Source of the DNA: JBBDWR01 sp040902745
GTDB lineage: Bacteria > Actinomycetota > UBA4738 > HRBIN12
Direction of reading: 5' to 3'
NCBI GenBank assembly: GCA_040902745.1
Contig: JBBDWR010000013.1
Coordinates: 256,574-320,573, forward strand
Length of the DNA stretch: 64,000 nt
A program made the translations under genes and the position numbers. The notes under the pieces were generated by a model that made no database searches, was not told where the DNA came from, and worked only from the letters and a program-made list of their open reading frames with translations. The number at the start of each line of letters is the position of its first letter. The first letter of the stretch is position 1. This document shows positions 32,406-40,827 of the stretch, in pieces.

Positions 32406-33350
32406 GTGGCCACCGCCGGCGACCTTCTCGCTCGCGGCAAGGTCCGCGACATCTACGAAGCCGGGGACGGACGACTGTTGCTGGTCGCGAGCGATCGCAT
32501 GAGCGCGTTCGACGTGATCTTGCCCAACGAGATCCCGGACAAAGGGCGGGTGCTGACCGGACTGGCGCTCTTCTGGTTCGAGCGCACCGCGGACCTCGTG
32601 GGCAACCACGTCCTGAGCTCGCGGAGGTGGGAATTCCCCGAGCCGTTCGCCCGCGATGCGTCCCTCTCGGGACGCGCGACGCTCGTACACAGAGCCGATG
32701 TGATCCCCGTCGAATGTGTCGCCCGCGGGTACCTGTCGGGCTCGGGCTGGAGGCAATACCGCGAACACGGTTCCGTGTGTGGTGTCGGACTGCCGGCAGG
32801 GCTCGTGGAGTCCGACCGCCTGCCCGAGCCGATCTTCACGCCCACGACCAAGGCGGAGCAGGGCCACGACCTTCCGATCACGCTCGAGCAGACGGAGGAA
32901 CTCGTGGGGCGCGGCCTCGCGCGGAAGCTGCAGGAGCTCACGCTGTCGGTATACGAGCGGCTCGCAGCCGTCGCGCTCGAGAAGGGGATCGTCGTGGCGG
33001 ACACGAAGTTCGAGTTCGGGTTCTCCGGCGGAGAGCTGATCCTCGTGGATGAGATCGGCACGCCCGACTCGTCCCGCTTCTGGCCGGCGGACCGGTATGT
33101 CCCGGGAGGCCCGCAGCCCAGCTTCGACAAGCAGTTCGTCCGCGACTGGCTCGACGCCAGTGGCTGGGATCACGAGCCCCCGCCGCCCGAGCTGCCGGGA
33201 GAAGTCGTCGACCAGACCGCGGCTCGGTACCGTGAGGCATATGAACGACTGACCGGCGAGCGGTTCGACCACTTCCGCCACCGGATGGGCGTGATCGACG
33301 ACGAGGAGTGGGACATCAAGAACCCGGGTTCCACCGCTCCAGGACCCTGA
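32406..33350 (+). CDS. purC: SAICAR synthetase
   Basis: PurC (phosphoribosylaminoimidazole-succinocarboxamide synthase) condenses CAIR with aspartate. The 314-residue protein begins ATAGDLLARGKVRDIY, the usual GKVRDIY motif, with LLVASDRMSAFDVIL, VECVARGYLSGSGW and ADTKFEFGF, and the signature LVDEIGTPDSSRFW. It is longer than the roughly 240-residue B. subtilis type and closer to the eukaryotic/actinobacterial type. It uses GTG and ends 24 nt before purS, in a GAGGAGG-bearing spacer. Confidence 0.96.
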   Translation: MATAGDLLARGKVRDIYEAGDGRLLLVASDRMSAFDVILPNEIPDKGRVLTGLALFWFERTADLVGNHVLSSRRWEFPEPFARDASLSGRATLVHRADVIPVECVARGYLSGSGWRQYREHGSVCGVGLPAGLVESDRLPEPIFTPTTKAEQGHDLPITLEQTEELVGRGLARKLQELTLSVYERLAAVALEKGIVVADTKFEFGFSGGELILVDEIGTPDSSRFWPADRYVPGGPQPSFDKQFVRDWLDASGWDHEPPPPELPGEVVDQTAARYREAYERLTGERFDHFRHRMGVIDDEEWDIKNPGSTAPGP

Positions 33351-33374
33351 CGCGATCGCGGTGAGGAGGCAGCG

Positions 33375-33635
33375 GTGAGGTACGGATTCGAGGTGCTCGT
33401 GTCGCTCAAGGCGGGGTTGCTCGATCCCCAGGGCAAGGCCGTGGAGGGTTCGCTCCCGGCGCTGGGTTGGACGAACGTTTCCGACGTCCGCGTCGGCAAG
33501 CACATCGCGCTGACGATCGAGGCCGACGACGAAGACGCCGCCCGCGTCCAGGTCGCCGAGATGGCCGAGCGTCTGCTGTCCAACCCGGTGATCGAGGACT
33601 TCCAGATCCTGTCGGCCTCGGAGCTGGGTGGATGA
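33375..33635 (+). CDS. purS: FGAM synthase subunit PurS
   Basis: An 86-residue small subunit that joins PurQ to PurL. It starts MRYGFEVLVSLKAGLLDPQGKAVEGSL, with the family's LDPQG motif, and NVSDVRVGKHIALTIEADD. GTG 33375 follows a GAGGAGGCAG ribosome-binding site. Its stop overlaps the purQ ATG (GATGA), so the three subunits are translated in coupling. Confidence 0.95.
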   Translation: MRYGFEVLVSLKAGLLDPQGKAVEGSLPALGWTNVSDVRVGKHIALTIEADDEDAARVQVAEMAERLLSNPVIEDFQILSASELGG

Positions 33636-34348
33636 GCCGAGGCGAGCGCGTGCCGCGGATCGGTGTCGTGACCTTCCCGGGCTCGCTCGACGATCGTGAC
33701 GCGCTGCATGCGGTGGAGCTGATGGGTGCCCAGGGCATCCCGCTGTGGCACGCGGACACAGACCTGCAGGGCGTCGACGCGGTGATCCTGCCCGGTGGCT
33801 TCAGCTACGGGGACTACCTGCGGACCGGGGCGCTCGCGCGGTTCGCGCGCATCATGGACGCGGTCCGCGCGTTCGCCGATCGAGGCGGTCCGGTGCTGGG
33901 GATCTGCAACGGGTTCCAGATCTTGTGCGAGGCCGGGATGCTGCCCGGAGCGCTCTCCCGCAACGACTCCCTGCGGTTCGTGTGCCGCCCGGTCTCGATC
34001 CGCGTGGAGACGTCCGGCACTCCCGTCACCGGGCGGCTGCTTCCCGGGGAGACCGTCGAGATCCCGATCAAACACGGGGAGGGGCGGTACGTGGCGGGGA
34101 AAGAGGAGCTGCGGCGCATCGAGGGCGAGGGCCTCGTGGCGTTCCGATACTCAGGACCCGACGGCGTCGTCGATGACGCGCGCAACCCGAACGGAAGCGT
34201 GGGCAACATCGCTGGCGTGCGGAACGGATCCGGCAACGTCGTGGGACTGATGCCGCATCCCGAGCACGCCGTGGATCCCGACGTCGGGCCGGTCGGTGGT
34301 CAGCCGCTGTTCGCTTCCCTGCTGCAGTACGTCGGCGCGGGAGTCTGA
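33632..34348 (+). CDS. purQ: FGAM synthase glutaminase subunit PurQ
   Basis: PurQ is the glutamine amidotransferase that supplies ammonia to PurL. The 238-residue protein has IGVVTFPGSLDDRDAL, the nucleophile motif VLGICNGFQIL (Cys) and the His/Glu of MPHPEHAVDP. VILPGGFSYGDYLRTG is typical. ATG 33632 overlaps the purS stop by 4 nt. purL starts 2 nt after its stop. Confidence 0.96.
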   Translation: MSRGERVPRIGVVTFPGSLDDRDALHAVELMGAQGIPLWHADTDLQGVDAVILPGGFSYGDYLRTGALARFARIMDAVRAFADRGGPVLGICNGFQILCEAGMLPGALSRNDSLRFVCRPVSIRVETSGTPVTGRLLPGETVEIPIKHGEGRYVAGKEELRRIEGEGLVAFRYSGPDGVVDDARNPNGSVGNIAGVRNGSGNVVGLMPHPEHAVDPDVGPVGGQPLFASLLQYVGAGV

Positions 34349-34350
34349 AG

Positions 34351-36552
34351 GTGGCCCAGGAGCAGCCGCTTCACCGGCAGCTGGGACTCACCGACGAGGA
34401 GTTCGGCGACATCCGCCAGACCCTCGGGCGAGATCCGGGATCCGCCGAGCTCGCGATGTACGCGGCGATGTGGTCCGAGCACTGCTCCTACAAGTCGAGC
34501 AAGGTCCATCTGCGATCGCTGCCGACCGAAGGCAGCGCCGTCCTCGTCGGGCCGGGAGAAGACGCCGGCGCCGTCGACATCGGCGATGGACTCGCGGTCG
34601 TGTTCAAGATCGAGAGTCACTCGCACCCGAGCGCGATCGAGCCCTACCAGGGAGCGGCCACCGGCGTCGGCGGGATCGTGCGCGACATCATCTCGATGGG
34701 AGCGCGTCCGATCGCGCTGTTGGATCCGTTGCGCTTCGGTCCGCTCGACGAGGCGCGCAACCGCTGGCTCTTCGAAGGGGTCGTGGCGGGCATCGGGGGC
34801 TACGGCAACTGCATCGGTGTGCCGACCGTCGGTGGCGAGGTCCACTTCGCCGGTCCGCATTCGTCGAATCCGACGATCAACGTGATGTGCGTCGGGGTCG
34901 CGCCTGCGGACCGGCTCGTGACGTCGGCGATGCCGGTGCACGAGGGGTCGTTGATGGTGTTGTACGGCGCAGCGACCGGCCGCGACGGGATCGGCGGCGT
35001 CTCCGTCCTGGCAAGCGCCACCCTCGAGGAGGGAGCGGAGGCGTCGCGCCCGAGCGTGCAGATCGGCGACCCGTTCGCTGAGAAGCTGCTGATCGAAGCA
35101 TCGCTCGAGCTCGTGGAGCGCGGGCTGCTGGAGGGACTCCAGGACCTCGGCGGGGCCGGTCTGACGTGCGCGGTGAGCGAGTCCGCGGCCCGAGCCGGGC
35201 TCGGCGCGGAGCTCGATCTCGACGCGGTGCCGCTGCGAGAGGCCGGCATGGAAGCGTTCGAGATCCTGACCTCCGAGTCGCAGGAGCGGATGCTCGCGAT
35301 CGTCTCGCCGGGCAAGCTCGTGCAGGTGCAGGCCGTGTGCGAACGATGGGGCCTGCAGGGGGTCGTCGTCGCGAAGACGATCACGGGCGGGGGTCTGACC
35401 GTCCGGCTCGGCGGCGAGATCGTCGCGCGCGTCCCCGCGCGCTCGCTTGCCGACGAGGGACCGGTGTACGAACGCCCGAGCGCTCCGCCTGCCGACCTCG
35501 CCGAGCGGCAGGAGGACGACCCCACCTTCGCCACCGTGACGGTCAAGGCGGAGGAAGCGTTCTTCAGCGTGCTGGCCTCTCCCAACGTCGCCAGCAAGCG
35601 GTGGGTCGCCGAGCAGTACGACGCGCACGTGCAGCACAACACGATCGCGGCTGCTGGGGGCGACGCTGCCGTGGTGCGTGTCGACGGCACGCTCAGGGCG
35701 CTCGCGCTCTCCAGCGACGGGAAGGGACGTTTCGGACACCTCGATCCGTACTTGGGCGCGGCGCATGCGGTCGCCGAGGCGGCTCGCAACGTCGCGTGCA
35801 CGGGCGCTCGTCCGCTCGCGATCACGAACTGCCTGAACTTCGGGAACCCGGAGCGGCCGGAGGTGATGTGGCAGTTCACCGAGTCGATCCGAGGGATCGC
35901 CGATGCCTGCCGGGCGTTCGATACGCCGGTCACCGGCGGCAACGTGAGCTTCTACAACGAGTCGGGTGACTCCGCCGTGTGGCCGACCCCGGTGATCGGG
36001 ATGCTCGGCCTGCTCGCGGATCACCGCCTGCGCGTGCGAAGCGGCTTCCGCGGACCGGGGACGACGATCTACCAGCTGGGAGACACGCTCCCCGAACTCG
36101 GGGGGTCGGAGTTCGCCGAGGTGGTGCTCCAGATGATCTCCGGAAAGCCTCCGGCGCTGGAACTCGCCCACGAGCGCGCCCTGCAGCAACTGCTTGTCGA
36201 CGCGGCCGCGGGGGACCTGCTCGTTTCCGCCCACGACTGCGGGGACGGCGGACTCGCGATCGCGCTCGCCGAATCGGCGATCGCGGGCGACACGGGTTTC
36301 GCCGTGACCCTGCCCGCCGACGCGCCGTGGTACGTCTCCCTGTTCTCCGAGTCGGCCTCGCGGGTCGTCGTCTCCGTCGACGAGGCGCGCATCGCTGCGT
36401 TCGAGGCCCTCGTGGCCAGAGCTGGGGTCCCTCTGCGCCGTCTCGGCGAGACCGGCGGGCCGCGGATCTCGATCGACGGGGCGCTCGAGACGACCGTCGA
36501 GGCGGCACGCGAGGCCTACGAATCTGCGATCCCCACGCTGCTGGACGCCTGA
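34351..36552 (+). CDS. purL: FGAM synthase large subunit PurL
   Basis: PurL of the small type (733 residues), which needs PurS and PurQ. It converts FGAR to FGAM with ATP and ammonia. Conserved parts are MYAAMWSEHCSYKSSK, FKIESHSHPSAIEPYQGAATG and GIVRDIISMGARP, then LLDPLRFG and YGNCIGVPTVGGE. The second half has NCLNFGNPE and VTGGNVSFYNES. The start is GTG. It is the end of the first purine block; the next genes on the strand are an ORF of 56 codons and the ECF sigma gene. Confidence 0.97.
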   Translation: MAQEQPLHRQLGLTDEEFGDIRQTLGRDPGSAELAMYAAMWSEHCSYKSSKVHLRSLPTEGSAVLVGPGEDAGAVDIGDGLAVVFKIESHSHPSAIEPYQGAATGVGGIVRDIISMGARPIALLDPLRFGPLDEARNRWLFEGVVAGIGGYGNCIGVPTVGGEVHFAGPHSSNPTINVMCVGVAPADRLVTSAMPVHEGSLMVLYGAATGRDGIGGVSVLASATLEEGAEASRPSVQIGDPFAEKLLIEASLELVERGLLEGLQDLGGAGLTCAVSESAARAGLGAELDLDAVPLREAGMEAFEILTSESQERMLAIVSPGKLVQVQAVCERWGLQGVVVAKTITGGGLTVRLGGEIVARVPARSLADEGPVYERPSAPPADLAERQEDDPTFATVTVKAEEAFFSVLASPNVASKRWVAEQYDAHVQHNTIAAAGGDAAVVRVDGTLRALALSSDGKGRFGHLDPYLGAAHAVAEAARNVACTGARPLAITNCLNFGNPERPEVMWQFTESIRGIADACRAFDTPVTGGNVSFYNESGDSAVWPTPVIGMLGLLADHRLRVRSGFRGPGTTIYQLGDTLPELGGSEFAEVVLQMISGKPPALELAHERALQQLLVDAAAGDLLVSAHDCGDGGLAIALAESAIAGDTGFAVTLPADAPWYVSLFSESASRVVVSVDEARIAAFEALVARAGVPLRRLGETGGPRISIDGALETTVEAAREAYESAIPTLLDA

Positions 36553-36673
36553 GTTCGACCTCATGGCCTTAGAACCGTGCCTCGCGTTTCACGTTCCGGC
36601 GCTCACGCTCGTTGTTCCCTCGGAGGCCGTGCCCGATCGGGGCGAGCTCGAGACGGATGCGAGGAGGGGCCCA

Positions 36674-36844
36674 GTGGTATTCCGCGAGCAGGATCCATGG
36701 GTGCGGCGAGCGCTCGAGGAAGAACGGCGCCGCCGGATCGAGGAGGGTGAACAGCTGCGATCGGTGCGACGGCGGGCCCGTCCGGGCGTGCGCGTTCGTG
36801 TTCGGGCGGGCCTGCGTCCCCGGGGTCGGCGGAGTGCCGGGTGA
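36674..36844 (+). CDS. Small basic protein ahead of the ECF sigma gene
   Basis: A 56-residue, highly charged ORF starting GTG 36674 with a very good GAGGAGGGG ribosome-binding site at 36661-36669. It reads VVFREQDPWVRRALEEERRR, then an Arg-rich end. No family is recognised. A longer frame from 36563 exists but lacks a site. Its TGA overlaps the GTG of the sigma factor (GTGA), so it is probably translated together with it and may influence it. Evidence is only the start signal and overlap. Confidence 0.45.
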   Translation: MVFREQDPWVRRALEEERRRRIEEGEQLRSVRRRARPGVRVRVRAGLRPRGRRSAG

Positions 36845-37344
36845 CACGACGTTCCGCGCGGCTTCCCGCATTCACCGACTTCGTGCAGGAGCATCGCGTG
36901 CGCATCTACCGGTTCCTCGCAGCCGCTGTCGGTCCGATCGACGCGGACGACTGCTTCCAAGAGACGTTCCTCGCGGCGATGCGCGCCTACCCCAGACTGC
37001 AACATGCGGACGCACTGGACCGTTGGATCTTGCGGATCGCCACCCGCAAGGCGCTGGACCACCACCGGGGGCGCGCGCGGCGTCCGGTCCCGAGCGACAC
37101 GGCGAGCGAGATGGCGGATGCTCGTCCGGCCGCGGCGAAGGCGGGGACCATCGATCTCTCGGATCCGCTCTGGGAGGCGGTACGGACGCTCCCACCCCGG
37201 CAACGGGCAGCGGTGGTGCACCGATACGTGCTCGACCTGCCATATGAACAGGTCGGGGAGATGATGGGCTGTTCGGCCGAGGCCGCTCGGGCGAACGTGC
37301 ACCAAGGCATGCGGAAACTTCGGGAGGAGGTCGGGAGCGGATGA
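36841..37344 (+). CDS. ECF-type RNA polymerase sigma factor
   Basis: A 167-residue extracytoplasmic-function sigma factor. Region 2 contains DADDCFQETFLAAMRAY, LDRWILRIATRKALDHHRGR. Region 4 reads LPPRQRAAVVHRYVLDLPYEQVGEMMGCSAEAARANVHQGMRKL, split here by commas of sense, the DNA-binding HTH. No anti-sigma gene is adjacent. It overlaps the upstream small ORF and, by 4 nt (ATGA), the downstream ogt gene, so the sigma-Ogt pairing is a translation-coupled unit and may link sigma activity to alkylation repair. Confidence 0.9.
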   Translation: MTRRSARLPAFTDFVQEHRVRIYRFLAAAVGPIDADDCFQETFLAAMRAYPRLQHADALDRWILRIATRKALDHHRGRARRPVPSDTASEMADARPAAAKAGTIDLSDPLWEAVRTLPPRQRAAVVHRYVLDLPYEQVGEMMGCSAEAARANVHQGMRKLREEVGSG

Positions 37345-37964
37345 ACGACGATGTGCGTGGACGCGATCTGAAACGCCTAGTTGCCGGCGCCTCCGAGCGC
37401 TCCGCGGAGCTTGCGGCCGGACTGGGCGCGGTGGCCGACGAACGAGGACTGCTGGACATCGCGATCGGGACGGTCGACACGCCGCTGGGTCGCCTGTCCG
37501 TAGCCGTGACCGCTCGGGGACTGCTGGAGGTCTCCTTCCCCGAATACGACCGGGACGAGTGGCTGGGTGCGCTCGCTGTTCGTGTCTCGCCCCGCATCCT
37601 CGAACTGCCGGAGAAGACCGACGACGTTCGCCGTCAGCTTGGTGAGTACTTCGAAGGGACGCGCACCACCTTCGACCTGCGTCTGGACCGGCGGCTGCTT
37701 CGCGGGTTCCAGCGGGAGACCTTGACCGAGGCACAGCGCATCCCGTACGGAGGAACGTCGACGTACGGGGAGCTGGCGGAGCGTATCGGGAGTCCGCGCG
37801 CCGCGCGTGCGATCGGAAACGCGCTCGGCGCGAATCCGATCCCGATCGTGATCCCGTGCCATCGGGTGTTGCGGACGGGAGGGGCCCTCGGAGGCTATGG
37901 GGGCGGCACACCGCGCAAGCAGCGTCTGCTGGAGCTCGAGCGCAAGGTGTCGCGGGACCGGTGA
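37341..37964 (+). CDS. ogt: Methylated-DNA-protein cysteine methyltransferase
   Basis: A 207-residue suicidal O6-alkylguanine repair protein. The active-site motif is IPIVIPCHRVLRTGGALGGYGGG, with the acceptor Cys in PCHRV and the helix motif PYGGTSTYGELAERIGSPRAARAIGNALGANP. An N-terminal 40 residues are extra. It overlaps the ECF sigma gene by 4 nt. The upstream domain (VDTPLGRLSVAVTARGLLEV) is the usual N-terminal domain. Together with the sigma factor it suggests an alkylation-stress response. Confidence 0.94.
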   Translation: MNDDVRGRDLKRLVAGASERSAELAAGLGAVADERGLLDIAIGTVDTPLGRLSVAVTARGLLEVSFPEYDRDEWLGALAVRVSPRILELPEKTDDVRRQLGEYFEGTRTTFDLRLDRRLLRGFQRETLTEAQRIPYGGTSTYGELAERIGSPRAARAIGNALGANPIPIVIPCHRVLRTGGALGGYGGGTPRKQRLLELERKVSRDR

Positions 37965-38005
37965 GTCCGTGCAGAGGGGGGTCCAGACAGGCATGCTAGC
38001 TGTCG

Positions 38006-40091
38006 ATGACTCCACCGATGGATCCTGCAGAGCGCCCGCCTGACGCAGGCACCGGGCATGACACGATCGAGGCGCTGCGAGCCCTCCAGGAGCGTTCTCG
38101 GGCGCTGATCGAACTGCTGCCGTCCGTCACGTACGTGATGGAGCCCGACGAAACCGGCGGAGCGCTCGTCTATGTCAGCCCGCAGGCCCAGAGCCTGTTC
38201 GGCTACCCGATCGAACGTTGGACGTCCGACCCGGATTTCTGGCGATCCGTGGTGCATCGGGACGACATCGAGCGGATCGAGGCGGCGTGGCAGGCTGCGG
38301 GCGTTGATGAGGATCGATACACCCTCCGGTACCGGTACGTGACCGCCGACGATCGTGTCGTCTGGGTACAGGACTCGGGCACCATGGTCCGCGACCCGGA
38401 GGGCGCACCGCTGCATTGGCTCGGGGTGATCGTCGACATCACCGACCGGATCGAGGTCGAGTGGGAACTGCGCCGACGCGAGGCGATCCTGCACGCGGTC
38501 GCCTTCGCTGCGGAACGGTTCCTGGTCGCATCGCGGTGGCAAGACGTGATCGATGAGGTGCTCGCGCCGCTGGGGGATGCCGCGCAGGTGAGCCGCGTGT
38601 ACGTGTTCGAGAACAGGCAACGCGACGACGGCACGCTCGTCGCCGATCAGCGCGCGGAATGGGTGGCCGACGGGATCTCCCGCGAGCTGGAGAACCCCGA
38701 AATGCAAGGCTTCGACTTCTACGCGGTCGGCTACGGGGAGTGGGCAGACGCGATGCGCAACGGGGAAGCCGTGCAGGGCCACGTCAACGAGGTCAACGAA
38801 CGTCAGCAGGATCTGTTCGCCGCGCAGGACATCCGCTCCCTGGCGCTCGTGCCCGTGTTTACCGACGGTGGATGGTGGGGGTTCCTGGGCTTCGACGACT
38901 GCGTCGAGGGTCGTCGGTTCCCCCCGGTCGAGGTCGAGGCGCTTCGTGCCGCTGCCGGGACCCTCGGTGCGGCCCTTCGGCGGGAGAGCGCACAACAGGC
39001 CCTGCGCGAGGCGGAGGAACGGTTCCGCACGCTGGTCGAGCATGTCCCGGCGACAACGCACATCTCCCGCCTGGATCGCACCGCGTCGACGATCTACATC
39101 AGTCCGCAGGTCGAGTCCTTGCTTGCTCGGGTACTCCCCGGCCGAGTGGCTGGCGGACCCCGACCTGTGGGTGAAGGTGCTGCATGAGGACGACCGTGCC
39201 GCGGCGATCGCCGTCAACGACCGGTTCCTCGAGACCGGCGAACCGTTCCGCATGGAGTACCGGATGTGCCGCAAGGACGGACGGGTCGTCTGGGTGCGCG
39301 AGGAGGCGACGATGTTCCGCGATGCGGATGGAACGTTCGTGTCCGCACAGGGGATCATGGTCGACGTCAGCGATCGGCGCCGAACCGAGGAGGAGCTGCA
39401 GCACAGCTTGGAGCTGCTCGAACGCAGCGATACCGAACGTCAAAAGCTCGTCGCGCACCTCGTTCGCGCGCAGGAACAGGAGCGTGTGCGGATCGCCGAC
39501 GATATCCACGACGACCCGCTCCAGAAGCTCACTGCGGTCGGGATGCGCCTGTCCGGCGTCCGCCACGAGCTCGGGGACAGCGCCCCCGACTCGCTCGTGC
39601 ACCTCGAGCACACAGTGGCCGGAGCGATCGCCAGCCTCCGGAGCCTGCTGTTCGACGTCCGCCCACCCGCACTCGACCGCGAGGGCTTGGCGATCGCGTT
39701 GCAGCAGTACCTGCGGGAGACCACATCCGACACGGACCTGCAGTGGGAGTTGCACGATCGGCTGGCCTTGGAGCCCCCGCCGGAGGTGCGCGTGATCTGT
39801 TACCGGATCTCGCAGGAGGCGCTCACGAACGTCCGCAAGCACGCGAAGGCGTCTCGCGTGGACGTCGAGCTCGCGAACGACATCGACGGTGTCCGGGTCC
39901 GTATCATCGATGACGGTGTCGGTCTGGACGCGGCCGAGACGGGAACCGGAGTCGGCCACTTGGGCATCCCGTCGATGCGCGAGCGCGCCGAGCTCGGCGG
40001 CGGCCGGCTCCAGATCCGTGACCGCGCGGGCGGGGGCACCGTGGTCGAGTTCTGGATCCCGACGGCGTTGCCGTCAGCGACCATCAGCTAG
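38006..40091 (+). pseudogene. PAS-GAF-PAS sensor histidine kinase, split by a 4-bp duplication
   Basis: Two frames cover one protein. Frame one (38006 on) holds PAS1 (ALVYVSPQAQSLFGYPIERW), a GAF domain (HAVAFAAERFLVASRWQDVI) and the first half of PAS2 (STIYISPQVESLL). The second half (GYSPAEWLADPDLWVKVLHEDD), then HisKA_3 with RIADDIHDDPLQKL (phospho-acceptor His) and HATPase with ISQEALTNVRKHAKAS and GVGHLGIPSMRERAE, is in another frame up to TAG 40091. The tetranucleotide TTGC is present twice, at 39119-39122 and 39123-39126. Deleting one copy restores VESLLGYSPAEW, the expected PAS core. Repaired length is about 694 residues. There is no membrane helix. Either a recent inactivating slip or an assembly error. 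It ends 4 nt into the HAD gene on the other strand. Confidence 0.85.
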
Positions 40092-40744
40092 TCGAGCAGC
40101 GGGACGAGTTCCTCGAGGGAACCGATCCTCGGATGGGTCCCGGGACGCCGTTGTAGCCCCGGCCGGACGATCTGGACGGTTTCGATGCCGAGCGCGGTGG
40201 CCCCATGGAGGTACTCGGCGACATCGTCGACGAACAGTGCCCTATCCGCCGGCACCTGGAGCGCTGCCAGGGCCGCACGGTAGATCCCCTCCTGGGGTTT
40301 GCGGGAGCGCTCGGCGAACGAGAGCACGGTCGCGTCGAGCGATCGATCCAAGCGGAGCCCCTTCACGACGGCATCGGTCTGGCGCGAACAGTTGCTGACC
40401 AGCGCCGTGCGGAGCCCGTCGGCGCGGAGTCGCTGCAGGCAGGCGGGGACGTCGTCGAACAAGCGCACCGCCTCGACCCATTCCCGCTCGTCCACCGCCG
40501 CGAGTCGCCGGAGCGACCCCTCGTCGACCTCGACGCCAACCACCTCGAGGACGGCGGCGAGCTCGGCCTCTTGCGTGGCGTAGGCACCGACCCCGCGGTC
40601 CGGACGCGTCCGTGCCATGGCCTCGCGGAACAGCTCGGCGTCGATCCCGAGCGCCTCCTGCGTCGCGTGTCCGAAGTAGCGTTCGCGAGGCGCCCACGCG
40701 AGCGTGTCGTACAGATCGAGCAGCACCGCGTCGAATCGCTTCAT
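40088..40744 (-). CDS. HAD-superfamily hydrolase (HAD-IA, REG-2-like)
   Basis: A 218-residue phosphatase-type protein. Motif I is AVLLDLYDTLAW (nucleophile Asp and second Asp), motif II ALVSNCS, motif III the lysine in RSRKPQEGIY, and motif IV FVDDVAEYLHGA. The cap region between I and II is helical, as in subgroup IA. The pattern fits several sugar-phosphate or phosphoglycolate-type hydrolases; the substrate is not predictable. It is convergent with the broken kinase (stops overlap by 3-4 nt) and divergent from purF. Confidence 0.88.
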   Translation of the reverse strand: MKRFDAVLLDLYDTLAWAPRERYFGHATQEALGIDAELFREAMARTRPDRGVGAYATQEAELAAVLEVVGVEVDEGSLRRLAAVDEREWVEAVRLFDDVPACLQRLRADGLRTALVSNCSRQTDAVVKGLRLDRSLDATVLSFAERSRKPQEGIYRAALAALQVPADRALFVDDVAEYLHGATALGIETVQIVRPGLQRRPGTHPRIGSLEELVPLLD

Positions 40745-40812
40745 CCGGGGCAGGCTAGCCGACGTCGCGGACCTCTCACGTACGCCGTCCCGGCGGTCGT
40801 CAGGAGCACTGT

Positions 40813-40818
40813 TAGCAT
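40813..40818 (+). promoter_or_regulatory. Putative -10 element for purF
   Basis: TAGCAT lies 9 nt before the purF ATG at 40828. A GGAGG also lies in the same gap, so the transcript may be leaderless or very short-led. Confidence 0.4.
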
Positions 40819-40827
40819 CGGAGGTCG

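Noticed and set aside
31032..33503. 823-codon minus-strand open frame across purB and purC
   Set aside because: Shadow of two clear enzymes; no family-like content.
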